Assembly: GCF_001431725.1 (NCBI RefSeq)
Contig: NZ_CP013106.1
Span: 1,240,001-1,304,000 of the forward strand
Direction: 5' to 3'
From: Halomonas huangheensis
GTDB taxonomy: Bacteria > Pseudomonadota > Gammaproteobacteria > Pseudomonadales > Halomonadaceae
DNA: 64,000 nucleotides
The notes under the pieces are model-generated. The model had not been told where the DNA came from. It ran no database searches and saw only the letters and a list, made by a program, of their open reading frames with translations. A program made the position numbers and the translations under genes. The first letter of the stretch is position 1; the number at the start of each line of letters is the position of its first letter. Shown here in pieces: positions 48,943 through 58,289 of the stretch.

Positions 48943-50235
48943 ATGACTACACGTTTGCGCTCGATTCACTCACGCTCCATCCGTTCCTTGCGCCGCCCGT
49001 TGGCGGTGCTGGTGGCGGCTGCCGGCATGTCGATGTCAACCGCCCAGGCCGGAGAGGTAGAGGTGTTGCACTGGTGGACTTCAGGCGGTGAAGCTCAGGC
49101 GGTGGGCACGCTGCGTGACCTGCTCGAGAGTGAAGGTCACAGTTGGAAGGATTTTGCGGTTGCCGGTGGGGCTGGCGATAGTGCAATGACGGTGCTCAAG
49201 TCGCGTGCCATGTCCGGAAATCCGCCGTCCGCGGCACAGATCAACGGACCGGAAATCCAGGAGTGGGGTGAATTGGGTCTGCTTGGCAATCTTGATGATG
49301 TTGCGGCCGAAGAGAACTGGGATGAGCTGCTGTCTCCGGTAGTGGCCGATATGATGCGCCATGACGGTCATTATGTGGCGGTGCCAGTCAATGTGCACCG
49401 GGTCAACTGGATGTGGGCTAACCCAGCGGTGCTCGAGGATGCCGGTGTCGAGATTCCGACCAGTTGGGACGAGTTGTTCGCGGCAGGTGATGCCCTGCGT
49501 GAGGCTGGGTATGTCCCGCTCGCTCATGGCGGCCAGCCCTGGCAGGACGCTACCGTATTCGAAACCGTTGCGCTGAGTCTAGGCGGAGCGGACTTCTATC
49601 GTCAGGCCTTCGTTGAGCTTGATCAGGATACGCTCGAGAGCGACACCATGATCGAAGCGCTGGAGACCTTCAAGCGTCTGCGTGAGTTGATGGATGAGGG
49701 CATGCCGGGACGCGACTGGAATCTGGCGACCCGAATGGTCATCGATGGCCAGGCAGCGATGCAGATCATGGGCGATTGGGCCAAGGGTGAGTTCACCGCG
49801 GCAGATATGCAGGCCGGCAGTGACTACCTGTGTGCACCTGTACCGGGCACTGCTGACGATTTCATCTTCAATATCGATAGCTTCGCCATGTTCCAGTTGG
49901 AAGATGAGGAATCTACTGCTGCGCAGAAGACGCTGGCACGCCTGATTCTGCAACCCGAATTTCAGAAGACATTCAACCAATTGAAGGGCTCGATTCCGGC
50001 TCGCACCGATCTGGACATGAGTGGCTTCGATAGTTGCGCGCAGCGTTCTCTGGATGACTTCAAGGCGGCCAGTGAAGGCAATACCCTGGTGCCGAGTGTT
50101 GCTCACCGCATGGCGATGCGCAGCGACGTGCAAGGTGCCTTCTTTGACATCATCACCAATTACTTCAATGACGAGTCGATGACCGCCGAACAGGCGGCGC
50201 AGAGATTGTCTCAGGCAGCCAGCCTGGCACTGTGA
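48943..50235 (+). CDS. gtsA: Sugar ABC transporter substrate-binding protein (GtsA-like)
   Basis: 430 residues. The Sec signal peptide has a basic N-terminus and a hydrophobic core at 19-34, with likely cleavage after AQA36. The mature part begins GEVEVLHWWTSGGEA, typical of glucose/mannose-type family 1 binding proteins (Pseudomonas GtsA, Thermus glucose-binding protein). NVHRVNWMWANP, FNIDSFAMF and KGSIPARTDLD are further conserved segments. Captures glucose or mannose in the periplasm. Good RBS AGGAG 8 nt before the ATG. Confidence 0.92.
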   Translation: MTTRLRSIHSRSIRSLRRPLAVLVAAAGMSMSTAQAGEVEVLHWWTSGGEAQAVGTLRDLLESEGHSWKDFAVAGGAGDSAMTVLKSRAMSGNPPSAAQINGPEIQEWGELGLLGNLDDVAAEENWDELLSPVVADMMRHDGHYVAVPVNVHRVNWMWANPAVLEDAGVEIPTSWDELFAAGDALREAGYVPLAHGGQPWQDATVFETVALSLGGADFYRQAFVELDQDTLESDTMIEALETFKRLRELMDEGMPGRDWNLATRMVIDGQAAMQIMGDWAKGEFTAADMQAGSDYLCAPVPGTADDFIFNIDSFAMFQLEDEESTAAQKTLARLILQPEFQKTFNQLKGSIPARTDLDMSGFDSCAQRSLDDFKAASEGNTLVPSVAHRMAMRSDVQGAFFDIITNYFNDESMTAEQAAQRLSQAASLAL

Positions 50236-50391
50236 GTTGACGCCGTAAAAGGAAGGCGGCACCCCGGCCATCAGGCTGTCGGTTGGTGCCGTACTTGCGA
50301 TGGAATTCCGGCTTCAATGATCGCTTCTTCGATGACATCAAGATGGCTTGCGCGTCCAGATAACTGGACGTGTTGGCCGAGGTAATCCGTG
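50236..50391 (+). other. Structured gap between gtsA and gtsB
   Basis: 156 bp with two potential hairpins: CGGCACC/GGTGCCG near 50255-50290 with internal pairing, and CGTCCAG-ATAA-CTGGACG (50353-50370). Such structures after binding-protein genes commonly stabilise the upstream mRNA or attenuate, so binding protein exceeds permease. Confidence 0.55.
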
Positions 50392-51330
50392 ATGGCTTTT
50401 ACAACCGGTTCTGCAGCAGGAGCGCGATCGGCGCCTCCGCGGCAGCCGCGCAGTTCATCGGCACGTCTTCAGGCGTGGTTGCCGAAACTGGTGCTGGCAC
50501 CGTCTGTCGCCGTATCGTTGTTCTTTGTATACGGCTTCATGATCTGGACGTTTGTCCTGTCGTTGACCAACTCGCGAATGCTCCCCAGCTACAACTTTGT
50601 TGGCTTTGGTCAGTATGCGCGGCTGATGGCCAACGAGCGTTGGTGGGTCGCAGCATCGAATCTCGCCGTGTTTGGTGGGCTTTTTGTCATGTTGTGTCTG
50701 GTGATTGGTGCGGGGTTGGCGATCCTGCTCGATCAGCGTATCCGTCAGGAGGGCGCCCTGCGTACGCTGTATCTCTATCCGATGGCACTGTCTTTCATCG
50801 TGACCGGCGTGGTGTGGAAGTGGCTGCTGAATCCCGGGCTGGGAATTCAGGCCATGGTTCGGGGCTGGGGCTTCGAAAGCTTCAACTTCGACTGGCTGGT
50901 GCGTCCGGAGATGGCAGTCTACACCCTGGTCATTGCCGCTGTATGGCAGGCGTCGGGGTTTGTCATGGCGCTGTTCCTGGCCGGATTACGCGGCATTGAT
51001 GACGAGATCATCAAGGCCGCTCAGCTTGATGGTGCAAGCCTGCCGCGTATTTATGCGCGTGTCATCCTGCCCTGTCTGCGTCCGGTGGTCTTCAGTGCGG
51101 TGATGATCCTGTCGCATATCGCGATCAAGAGCTTTGATCTGGTGGTGGCACTCACCGGCGGTGGGCCAGGTTACTCCTCAGACCTTCCTGCGACCTTCAT
51201 GTATGCGCATGCCTTTACGCGCGCCCAGATCGGGCTGGGTTCTGCCAGTGCCATGCTGATGCTGGGTGGGGTGCTGGCGATTCTGGTGCCTTACCTGTAT
51301 AGCGAGTTACGGAGTAAACGCCATGAATAG
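50392..51330 (+). CDS. gtsB: Sugar ABC transporter permease (GtsB/MalF type)
   Basis: 312 residues, six predicted helices. The inner-membrane EAA loop that contacts the ATPase is EIIKAAQLDGASLPRIYARVILPCLRP. TGGGPGYSSDLPATFMY is a family segment. Start at ATG 50392 (MAFTTGS) with GAGG upstream; GTG one codon earlier is possible. It overlaps gtsC by 8 nt. Confidence 0.93.
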   Translation: MAFTTGSAAGARSAPPRQPRSSSARLQAWLPKLVLAPSVAVSLFFVYGFMIWTFVLSLTNSRMLPSYNFVGFGQYARLMANERWWVAASNLAVFGGLFVMLCLVIGAGLAILLDQRIRQEGALRTLYLYPMALSFIVTGVVWKWLLNPGLGIQAMVRGWGFESFNFDWLVRPEMAVYTLVIAAVWQASGFVMALFLAGLRGIDDEIIKAAQLDGASLPRIYARVILPCLRPVVFSAVMILSHIAIKSFDLVVALTGGGPGYSSDLPATFMYAHAFTRAQIGLGSASAMLMLGGVLAILVPYLYSELRSKRHE

Positions 51331-52216
51331 TCGTACGCCTGATGGCGTCATTCGGCGCAGAACGCCGGGGGCAAGAGTCCTGCGTGCTGTGTTGTACGCG
51401 ATTCTGATTGCCGCCGCGCTGGCTTATCTGCTGCCGTTGGTGGTGATGGTCATGACCTCGATCAAGCCGCTCACTGAGATCACGCCGGGCAACCTGCTGT
51501 CGCTGCCACAGGCGCCAACACTGGAGCCGTGGCTCAAGGCCTGGGGCGGAGCCTGTACCGGAATGCGCTGTGATGGCGTCGGTGGGTACTTCTGGAACTC
51601 GATTGCCATTGTGGTACCGGCGGTCGCGATTTCTACTCTGATCGGTGCTCTCAACGGCTACGCCTTGACCAAGTGGAAGTTCAAGGGCTCTGAGTTGGTT
51701 TTCGCACTGATGCTGTTCGGTTGTTTCATACCCTTTCAGGTGGTGCTGTTACCAATGGCCCAGACGTTGGGCTGGCTGGGACTGGCGAGTTCTCGCTCTG
51801 GCCTGATACTGGTGCATGTGGTTTTCGGTATCGCGTTTACCACACTGTTCTTCCGCAATTTCTATGTCGCTATCCCCGATGAGCTGGTGTCTGCGGCCAA
51901 GCTCGATGGTGCCGGTTTCCTGCGTATCTTCTGGCGCATTCTGCTGCCGGTGTCGGCGCCGATCATCGTGGTGTCGATCATCTGGCAGTTCACCCAGATA
52001 TGGAACGATTTCCTGTTCGGGGTGGCCTTTTCCGGGCATGACACTCAGCCGGTCACGGTGGCCCTGAATAATCTGGTCAACACCTCGACCGGGGCCAAGG
52101 AATACAACGTCGATATGGCCGCTGCCATGATTGCGGCGTTACCGACACTGGTGGTGTATGTGCTGGCCGGAAAGTACTTCGTGCGCGGCCTGACGGCTGG
52201 TGCGGTCAAGGGCTGA
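51323..52216 (+). CDS. gtsC: Sugar ABC transporter permease (GtsC/MalG type)
   Basis: 297 residues, six predicted helices, second half of the permease dimer. EAA loop ELVSAAKLDGAGFLRIFWRILLPVSAP; TNSIAIVVP-like WNSIAIVVPAVAIS and NGYALTKWKFKG are typical MalG-family segments. Start ATG 51323 with GGAG upstream, within the end of gtsB. Confidence 0.93.
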   Translation: MNSRTPDGVIRRRTPGARVLRAVLYAILIAAALAYLLPLVVMVMTSIKPLTEITPGNLLSLPQAPTLEPWLKAWGGACTGMRCDGVGGYFWNSIAIVVPAVAISTLIGALNGYALTKWKFKGSELVFALMLFGCFIPFQVVLLPMAQTLGWLGLASSRSGLILVHVVFGIAFTTLFFRNFYVAIPDELVSAAKLDGAGFLRIFWRILLPVSAPIIVVSIIWQFTQIWNDFLFGVAFSGHDTQPVTVALNNLVNTSTGAKEYNVDMAAAMIAALPTLVVYVLAGKYFVRGLTAGAVKG

Positions 52217-52229
52217 TTGGCGCAAGGCG

Positions 52230-52279
52230 CTATCTAGACAGACCATAACAAGACCTATCTAGACAGACCATAACAAGAC
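52230..52279 (+). repeat. Perfect 25-bp tandem duplication before gtsD
   Basis: Positions 52230-52254 are repeated exactly at 52255-52279, 14 bp before the gtsD ATG. Each copy contains CTAGACAGACCATAACAAG. The second copy directly precedes the AAGAGAA that may act as RBS. Confidence 0.98.
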
Positions 52280-52293
52280 AAGAGAACTCACAC

Positions 52294-53415
52294 ATGTCCG
52301 CTCTGGAAATCCAACATCTGTGCAAGGACTTCGCGGCAACCCAGGTGCTCAAGGACGTCAGTCTGGCGATTGACTCCGGGGAATTCCTGATCCTGGTAGG
52401 GCCGTCAGGCTGTGGCAAGTCGACCCTGATGAATGCCATTGCCGGCCTCGAGCCGGTGACTTCAGGAAGCATACTTATCGGTGGTGAGGAGGTGACCTGG
52501 CAAACGCCATCCGAACGTGACATCGCCATGGTCTTCCAGTCCTACGCGCTGTATCCGAGCATGACGGTGCGCGGCAATATCGCCTTCGGGCTGGAAATGC
52601 GCAAGGTCCCCAAGGCCGAACGCGAGGCTGCTGTGGAGCGTGTGGCCGATCTGCTGCAGATTTCTCATCTGTTGGATCGCAAGCCTTCGCAATTATCCGG
52701 TGGCCAGCGCCAGCGTGTGGCGATGGGAAGGGCGCTGGCACGTGAACCACAGATCTATCTGTTCGATGAGCCGTTGTCGAATCTCGATGCCAAATTGCGT
52801 GTCGAGATGCGCACCGAAATCAAGAAGTTGCATCAACGACTTGGCACCACCATTGTCTATGTCACGCATGACCAGATCGAGGCCATGACCCTGGCGGATC
52901 GCATCGCAGTGATGCGTGATGGACAGATCCAGCAGTTGGGCACGCCCAACGAGATCTACAATGACCCAGTCAATGTGTTCGTGGCGGGGTTCATGGGCTC
53001 ACCATCGATGAATTTCATCACCGCTCAGCTGGAGGAGGGGGATCGGGCCTGGCAACTGCGTATCGCTGCATCAGAAGGCGGCGAGCTACTGTTGCCCTGG
53101 CCGGAGGAGCGTGCCAACCAGACCTTGGCGGATCAGTGTGGACAGAAGGTGCTGCTGGGCTTGCGTCCGGAACATTTCGCCGAAGCTGGTGATCAGCGTA
53201 CTGGTCACCAGCAAGCGGTACAGGTGGATACACAGGTTAGTGTGGTAGAGCCCACTGGTGCTGATGTGCTGATCAATATCCTGCTCGGCGAGAATGAAGT
53301 GACTGCGCGCGTGGGGCCGGACTGCAAGGCGCAACCGGGAGAGCGGTTGATGTTGAGCATCGACATGCGGCGCGCGGTGCTGTTTGATCAGCAGAGCGGC
53401 CAGCGCCTCGCCTGA
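52294..53415 (+). CDS. gtsD: Sugar ABC transporter ATP-binding protein (UgpC/MsmK/GtsD type)
   Basis: 373 residues. Walker A GPSGCGKST (36-44), Q-loop MVFQSYALYPSMTV, signature LSGGQRQRVAMGRAL, Walker B IYLFDEPLSNLDAKLR and H-loop VTHDQIEAMTLADRI. C-terminal OB/TOBE domain from about 240, including FMGSPSMNFI and LGLRPEHF, as in MalK-like CUT1 ATPases that energise several sugar importers. Convergent with ycjF. Confidence 0.95.
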   Translation: MSALEIQHLCKDFAATQVLKDVSLAIDSGEFLILVGPSGCGKSTLMNAIAGLEPVTSGSILIGGEEVTWQTPSERDIAMVFQSYALYPSMTVRGNIAFGLEMRKVPKAEREAAVERVADLLQISHLLDRKPSQLSGGQRQRVAMGRALAREPQIYLFDEPLSNLDAKLRVEMRTEIKKLHQRLGTTIVYVTHDQIEAMTLADRIAVMRDGQIQQLGTPNEIYNDPVNVFVAGFMGSPSMNFITAQLEEGDRAWQLRIAASEGGELLLPWPEERANQTLADQCGQKVLLGLRPEHFAEAGDQRTGHQQAVQVDTQVSVVEPTGADVLINILLGENEVTARVGPDCKAQPGERLMLSIDMRRAVLFDQQSGQRLA

Positions 53416-53491
53416 GGGAGAGAAGACCTCTGTCACAGGCAGCCGAGATGTGCGGTATTCGCTGCGACTGCCCGTGATGCTTGGCTTCAAT

Positions 53492-54547
53492 TCAGGAGCG
53501 CTCGCCTCCCGAGGGTTCCATGCGCCGTAGCTGCTGCCAGACTTCCTTGCGCAGATCGGTAAGGCGCGGGCGGTCTTCGCTGGCAAAGGCCAGCGGTCGT
53601 ACCAGACGCTGCGTGCGCAGGCCGAGACGTGCACCAAGCAGGCCCACCCCCAGTCCCTGGGCGGCGCGGGTCGACAGGCGGCCAGCCAGATCCAATGACA
53701 GCATCTGCATGCTGGCATCGGCAGCCAGTTCGGTAGCACCGGCAAATGCCATCTGGTAGAGCACGCTGCGTAACAGGCGAACTCGTGCACCATACCCCAG
53801 TTCGAGGCCATACAGCCGACATAGGCGATCAATCATCGCCAGATGCCGCCAGGCGACGAGTGCCATATCGACCAGGGTCATCGGGCTGACTGCCACCATC
53901 ACAGCCGTCTCGCCACTCATGCGAGAGATCAATCGGCGCGCCTCACGATCACGTGGCGCCAGTAGATGGTGTTCGACCAGCGAGCTGATGTCCTGGCCGT
54001 CGTGGTGCGCCTCGCGGGCTGCCTCGAAGGCCTGCCAATGCGGGTCATCATCGGCCATGGCCAGCTGTTGCTTGAGGCGTTGCACCAGACTGCTGGCTGC
54101 ATGTGGCGAGAGCTGTGGTAACTCAGACAGTTGTTCACGCAACTGATCGTGGTTCTTCAGACGACGCAGGCGGAATAGCTCGCGAGTCAGGGACGTGGCA
54201 CCGAGCGTGATGACACCCAGTCCCAGAACCTGCCAGCCGGTAGCCAGCCAGTCGCCACCGACCAGCGTAGCCGGCAGGCCGGTGACCAATTCTGCGGTTC
54301 CGAGGCCGAGTGCGCCACCAAGTACCGCCAACAGTCCCCAGCGGCGTTTGCGCGGGCGAGACAACACCTTTTCCAGCGGCGCATGAGTACTGTCCTGCTC
54401 CGGCTCTTGACTGACCAGCGCACGGCTTTCCAGCTCGGCGTCGAAACGTAGACCGGGACGAGGGTCGGCGGCGTCGGGTGGGACTTCTTTAAAGTTTTCG
54501 TCCTCGAAATGCATGGCGGGACGAGGATCCCGAGAATTCGATGTCAT
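53492..54547 (-). CDS. ycjF: YcjF-family membrane protein (UPF0283, DUF697)
   Basis: 351 residues from MTSNSRDPRP. Charged N-terminal third, two adjacent hydrophobic helices (about 70-120, GLLAVLGGALGLGTAELVTG; WLATGWQVLGLGVITLGA), then the DUF697 region with ISRMSGETAVMVAVSPMTLVDMALVAWRHLAMIDRL. Its ATG overlaps the ycjX stop (ATGA), so it is translationally coupled to ycjX, as in E. coli. Function unknown; stress-linked in enterobacteria. Confidence 0.9.
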   Translation of the reverse strand: MTSNSRDPRPAMHFEDENFKEVPPDAADPRPGLRFDAELESRALVSQEPEQDSTHAPLEKVLSRPRKRRWGLLAVLGGALGLGTAELVTGLPATLVGGDWLATGWQVLGLGVITLGATSLTRELFRLRRLKNHDQLREQLSELPQLSPHAASSLVQRLKQQLAMADDDPHWQAFEAAREAHHDGQDISSLVEHHLLAPRDREARRLISRMSGETAVMVAVSPMTLVDMALVAWRHLAMIDRLCRLYGLELGYGARVRLLRSVLYQMAFAGATELAADASMQMLSLDLAGRLSTRAAQGLGVGLLGARLGLRTQRLVRPLAFASEDRPRLTDLRKEVWQQLRRMEPSGGERS

Positions 54548-55935
54548 TCGAGCTTGTCTCCAAGCAACCATTCGAGCGCAGCATCCATACGAATATGGGG
54601 CAGGGCGCCGGGTGCTGAGGGTTGCGGACGAAAGGCGATGAAGTTGAAGCCCTGGCGCTCCCAGAAGTCTGCCGAAGGAATACGTGTAGGGACTTCGCCC
54701 GGGAAGGTCAACAAGGGTTCGCCGTCCATGCTGGTACCTTTCAGCGCCGAAGTGATGCGGCCCTGATGTTTGACCTCACGGGCTTCGGTAGCACGGATTG
54801 ATGCCAGCGACATGGCCTTGACGGGAATATTGGCGTACTTGAGGTTCTTCAATGGCTCAGCAAGTAACGCCTCGAGCAGTCCTACCAGGCGCACGTGCTG
54901 TTCCGGCGTGACGTGATCGGCCTTGGTTGCAGCGATGGCGAGGCGGTCGATACGCGGCGTGAACAGGCGCGAGAACAGGCTGCGTTGTCCATAGTTGAAG
55001 CTCTGCATCAGCCGCGCCAGGGCTTGTGAAAGATCCTCGAAGCGCTCAGGGCCAGCAGTCAGGGCGCCGAGTACGTCGACCAGCACGATCTGACGATCGA
55101 AACGTCGAAAGTGTTCGCGATAGAAAGGGCGTACCACATGCTCTTGATAGTAGCGGAAGCGTCGAGCGAGGCTTGCGTAGATACTTGACTCCGGCAGCGC
55201 TGCCAGGCGCTCCTGACTCCAGTTCGCCAGACCTGGCAGGGGGAAGAACTGCAGCACTGGAGCATCTCTCAGGTCACCGGGAAGCAGGAAGCGACCGGGC
55301 TGAAGATTGGAAAAGCCTGCCTCGCGCGCCTGTCGTAACCCCGAAGCATACAGTTCACTGATCTCGGCGAGCCGTGCTTCGTCGGCGTCAGCGTCGGGAG
55401 CCAATTGGGTTGCCTCACGTTCCCAGGTGGCGAGCATCGCGCGCCGAGTAGGACCCGCCTCGTCAAACTGGGTCTGGCTCCAACTGAGGTAATCATGTTC
55501 GAGCAGCGGCAGATCGAGTAGCCACTCACCGGGATAATCGAACAGGTCAAGCGTCAACTCGACGGTTTCCGGGCGCAGCCATGCCTGGCGAGAAGGGCGA
55601 TAACGGATCTTCAGGCGCAACTCGCTGATGCCGCGAGTCGGCTCTGGCCAGCAGGGTGGATCCTGTTCCAGCGAGGCGCGTGCCTGGTCAAAGGGAAAGC
55701 GCGGCACACCCAAATCCTGCTGAGCGACACGCTGGGCGCCGAGCAGACGTCCCTTGCGGCTGGCGCTGAGGAGATCGAGGCGCGCTTCGAGGCCGGCATG
55801 CCGTAGCTGGTCGACCAGCGAGGTCAGAAAGGCCGTCTTTCCTGCACGCGATAAACCAGTGACCGCCAGGCGTAGCTGGCGGTCACGTCCGCGTTCGATC
55901 AGGTCCATCAGATCACGGGTCAGGTCCTGGGGCAT
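54544..55935 (-). CDS. ycjX: YcjX-family GTP-binding protein
   Basis: 463 residues (E. coli 465). P-loop GLSRAGKT (27-34) followed by AFLTSLVDQL. DYPGEWLLDLPLLEHDYLSWS is the hallmark G3-like segment, and AATKADHV acts as the G4-type NKxD motif. Long upstream open frame excluded; ATG 55935 has AAGGG upstream and aligns with the family start. Works with YcjF; role in stress response or stalk-type GTPase activity is only suggested in the literature. Confidence 0.92.
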   Translation of the reverse strand: MPQDLTRDLMDLIERGRDRQLRLAVTGLSRAGKTAFLTSLVDQLRHAGLEARLDLLSASRKGRLLGAQRVAQQDLGVPRFPFDQARASLEQDPPCWPEPTRGISELRLKIRYRPSRQAWLRPETVELTLDLFDYPGEWLLDLPLLEHDYLSWSQTQFDEAGPTRRAMLATWEREATQLAPDADADEARLAEISELYASGLRQAREAGFSNLQPGRFLLPGDLRDAPVLQFFPLPGLANWSQERLAALPESSIYASLARRFRYYQEHVVRPFYREHFRRFDRQIVLVDVLGALTAGPERFEDLSQALARLMQSFNYGQRSLFSRLFTPRIDRLAIAATKADHVTPEQHVRLVGLLEALLAEPLKNLKYANIPVKAMSLASIRATEAREVKHQGRITSALKGTSMDGEPLLTFPGEVPTRIPSADFWERQGFNFIAFRPQPSAPGALPHIRMDAALEWLLGDKLE

Positions 55936-55955
55936 GCATGGTTCCCTTCGCTCAA

Positions 55956-57146
55956 TTAGTCTCCAATCTGGGGGCGTTGGGGCGTAAACACAAGACGTTG
56001 AGCGATGATAACAGCGATCGGCAATAGCGGAAGCGGCAGCATCCACAGGTTGAGCCCCTGCCAGCCGGCGATCGATACCAACGGTCCAGAAGTGAGTGCT
56101 GTGATGGCGACAGTGGAGAACACCAGAAATTCGTTGGTAGCCTGCACCGAGGCTTTCTCCTCGGGGCGATAGCACTCGGTAAGCAGGCCGGTGGCGGGAA
56201 GGAAAGTAAAGTTCCAGCCCAGACCGAGTAGAACGAGGGCGATGTTGTAGCCGATCAGGTCGGGCATGAAGATGGCGACCACGGCACTGGCCATCAACAG
56301 CAGACAACCCAGGACGATCATGGTTTCGGCGCCCAATCGGGAGGTCAACCGGCCGGTAATGAATGAGGGCGCGAACATCGCCACGACGTGCCATTGAATG
56401 GTCATCGAAACATGGTCGAACGAGTGCCCGGAGTGGGCCATGGCCAACGGTGTCGCCGTCATCGACAGTGTCATCACGCCATAGCCGATTAGACCGCTGA
56501 CGATGGCCAGTATCAGGCGCGGTTGACGCAACAGTTGACGAAGGGGACGTGACTGCCCGGACATCTGGCTGGCGACCGGACCCGGCAGACGGGTGAAGTG
56601 CACTATCACCAGCGCGGTGGCGTAGAGGGCAGCGAGGCCGATGAAGCTGCCGACGAACTCGGTGGAGGCGAGTGTATGGCTGTGGCGCGCAAGCCAGGGG
56701 CCAAGGAAGGCCGCCAGCACACCGCCACCCATCACCAGCCCAATGGCACGGTCACGGGCTTCGGCAGGAGCAGCCTCTACTGCGGCGAAGCGATACAGCT
56801 GGCCGAACCCGATACCGATGCCGATGGCAAAGGTGGCGACGCAGAACAGGATGAAGCTGTCACGCTGGAGCGCGACAATGGCCACCAGAGTACCACCTAG
56901 CCCTAATATATTACCCAGCGTGAAGCCCTTGCGCCGTCCGAGTCTGGCCATCAATAGCGAGGCGGGGATCGTAGCGCTCATCAGTCCCAGCCATTGGACG
57001 GCAACCGGAAGCGTCGCCAACCAGTCGGATGGCGCGAGTCCCGCGCCGATCAGCGGCGAGACGGCAATCAGCAGGATATTGCCGGTGACCAGCAGCGCCT
57101 GGCACAACGACAGCAGCGTTACCGGTAATGGAAGTGAGCGGAACAT
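55956..57146 (-). CDS. MFS transporter
   Basis: 396 residues, about 12 membrane helices in two halves. The loop MARLGRRKGFTLGN between TM2 and TM3 is the MFS signature A, and ITGRLTSRLGAETMIVLG is the matching loop of the second half. PATGLLTECYRPEEKASVQATNEFL resembles YfcJ/YttB-type MFS proteins of unknown substrate. It starts 21 nt after the stop of the GlxA-like regulator, which may control it, and ends 20 nt before ycjX. Confidence 0.88.
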   Translation of the reverse strand: MFRSLPLPVTLLSLCQALLVTGNILLIAVSPLIGAGLAPSDWLATLPVAVQWLGLMSATIPASLLMARLGRRKGFTLGNILGLGGTLVAIVALQRDSFILFCVATFAIGIGIGFGQLYRFAAVEAAPAEARDRAIGLVMGGGVLAAFLGPWLARHSHTLASTEFVGSFIGLAALYATALVIVHFTRLPGPVASQMSGQSRPLRQLLRQPRLILAIVSGLIGYGVMTLSMTATPLAMAHSGHSFDHVSMTIQWHVVAMFAPSFITGRLTSRLGAETMIVLGCLLLMASAVVAIFMPDLIGYNIALVLLGLGWNFTFLPATGLLTECYRPEEKASVQATNEFLVFSTVAITALTSGPLVSIAGWQGLNLWMLPLPLLPIAVIIAQRLVFTPQRPQIGD

Positions 57147-57167
57147 GGCAGTCCTCGTTGTGGGGTG

Positions 57168-58184
57168 TCAGGGAGATGGAACAGGGGTGGATCTGCTGGA
57201 GAAGCGCGCGCGGTAGATGGAGGGCGACACACCATACTGGCGTTGAAAGAGGCGACGAAACTGCTCGCTGCCGCCCAGTCGCCAGCGTGCCGCCAGGCGC
57301 TCCAGTGAAGGCTCTCCGGTGATCAGCTCTTTACGCGCCGCTTCAAGGCGCAGGCGGGTCAGGTATTCACCGGGTGACGTTCCCAATTGTCGCTGGAACA
57401 GTCGCGACAGATGGCGCGGTGTCACCGCCAGCCGTTCGGCCATGGAGGTGATGTCGTGCTCCCCCCCGGGAGTGGCATGCAGAACGTTGATCAGTGGCCG
57501 TAGACGCGGCCCGGCACGTTGCTGGCTGAGTAGAGCCTCACTGAATTGTGACTGGCCGCCCGGGCGATGCAGGAACATGACAAGCTCCCGCGCGACGCGT
57601 CCGGCCAACTCATGACCATGATCGGCCTCGACCAGTGATAGCGCCAGGTCGATGCCTGCGGTCACTCCAGCACTGGTATAGCGTCCGCGATCCTCGACAT
57701 GGATCGCATCGGCAACAACCTCGACGTCAGGATAGCGCCTGGCCAGCTCCTCGCAGTGGCGCCAGTGCGTCGTGGCACGGTGGCCATCGATCAGTCCTGC
57801 TTCGGCGAGCAGGAAAGCACCGCTGCAGATTGCCCCAAGGCGTCTGACGCTATCGGCCATGTGGCGGAGCCCGTCGATATGGTAACGGTGGCGGCACTGC
57901 TCGAAGACACCACTACCGCCGGCGACCAATAGGGTATCGGGAGCCCCGATGAGTTCCAGACCCTGCCAATCGAGGTTGGCCTGCAGCGCCAACCCCCCAT
58001 TGGTGGTGACCTGCCTGGCTCCGCGAGCGACCAGAGTCAGATCATACAGTCGAGTATCTGCAAGCGTATTGGCGCTGGCGAAGACCTGCCAGGGGCCTGT
58101 GACGTCGAGTACCTGGCAGTCCGCATAGGCGACCAGCGCTATATGGCGGGGCTTCGGCTGATGTGGGGATGGTTGCATGGTCAT
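57168..58184 (-). CDS. GlxA-family transcriptional regulator (DJ-1/PfpI domain plus AraC HTH)
   Basis: 338 residues. The N-terminal DJ-1/PfpI-like domain (1-200) has LGAICSGAFLLAEAGLIDG with Cys120 at the nucleophile elbow and HWRHCEELARRYPDVEV. The C-terminal AraC double HTH (about 235-330) reads ITSMAERLAVTPRHLSRLFQRQLGTSPGEYLTRLRLEAARKEL (abridged) and the second LGGSEQFRRLFQRQYGVSPSIYR. Relatives control arginine, carnitine or glycine-betaine catabolism or efflux. The ligand is unknown; the adjacent MFS gene is a probable target. Confidence 0.9.
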   Translation of the reverse strand: MTMQPSPHQPKPRHIALVAYADCQVLDVTGPWQVFASANTLADTRLYDLTLVARGARQVTTNGGLALQANLDWQGLELIGAPDTLLVAGGSGVFEQCRHRYHIDGLRHMADSVRRLGAICSGAFLLAEAGLIDGHRATTHWRHCEELARRYPDVEVVADAIHVEDRGRYTSAGVTAGIDLALSLVEADHGHELAGRVARELVMFLHRPGGQSQFSEALLSQQRAGPRLRPLINVLHATPGGEHDITSMAERLAVTPRHLSRLFQRQLGTSPGEYLTRLRLEAARKELITGEPSLERLAARWRLGGSEQFRRLFQRQYGVSPSIYRARFSSRSTPVPSP

Positions 58185-58289
58185 GGTGACCCCGAAGAAC
58201 TTGTCGTGTTCGGAGTGTGCGTCAGTCTTTCCATGTCCTCAATGTCAAATATCCCACCGATAAGGACATTGCATGCGGATAAACGACGA

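Noticed and set aside
54544..56394. 616-residue version of ycjX
   Set aside because: The upstream 153 codons overlap the MFS gene in another frame; the YcjX family starts at MPQDLTRD.
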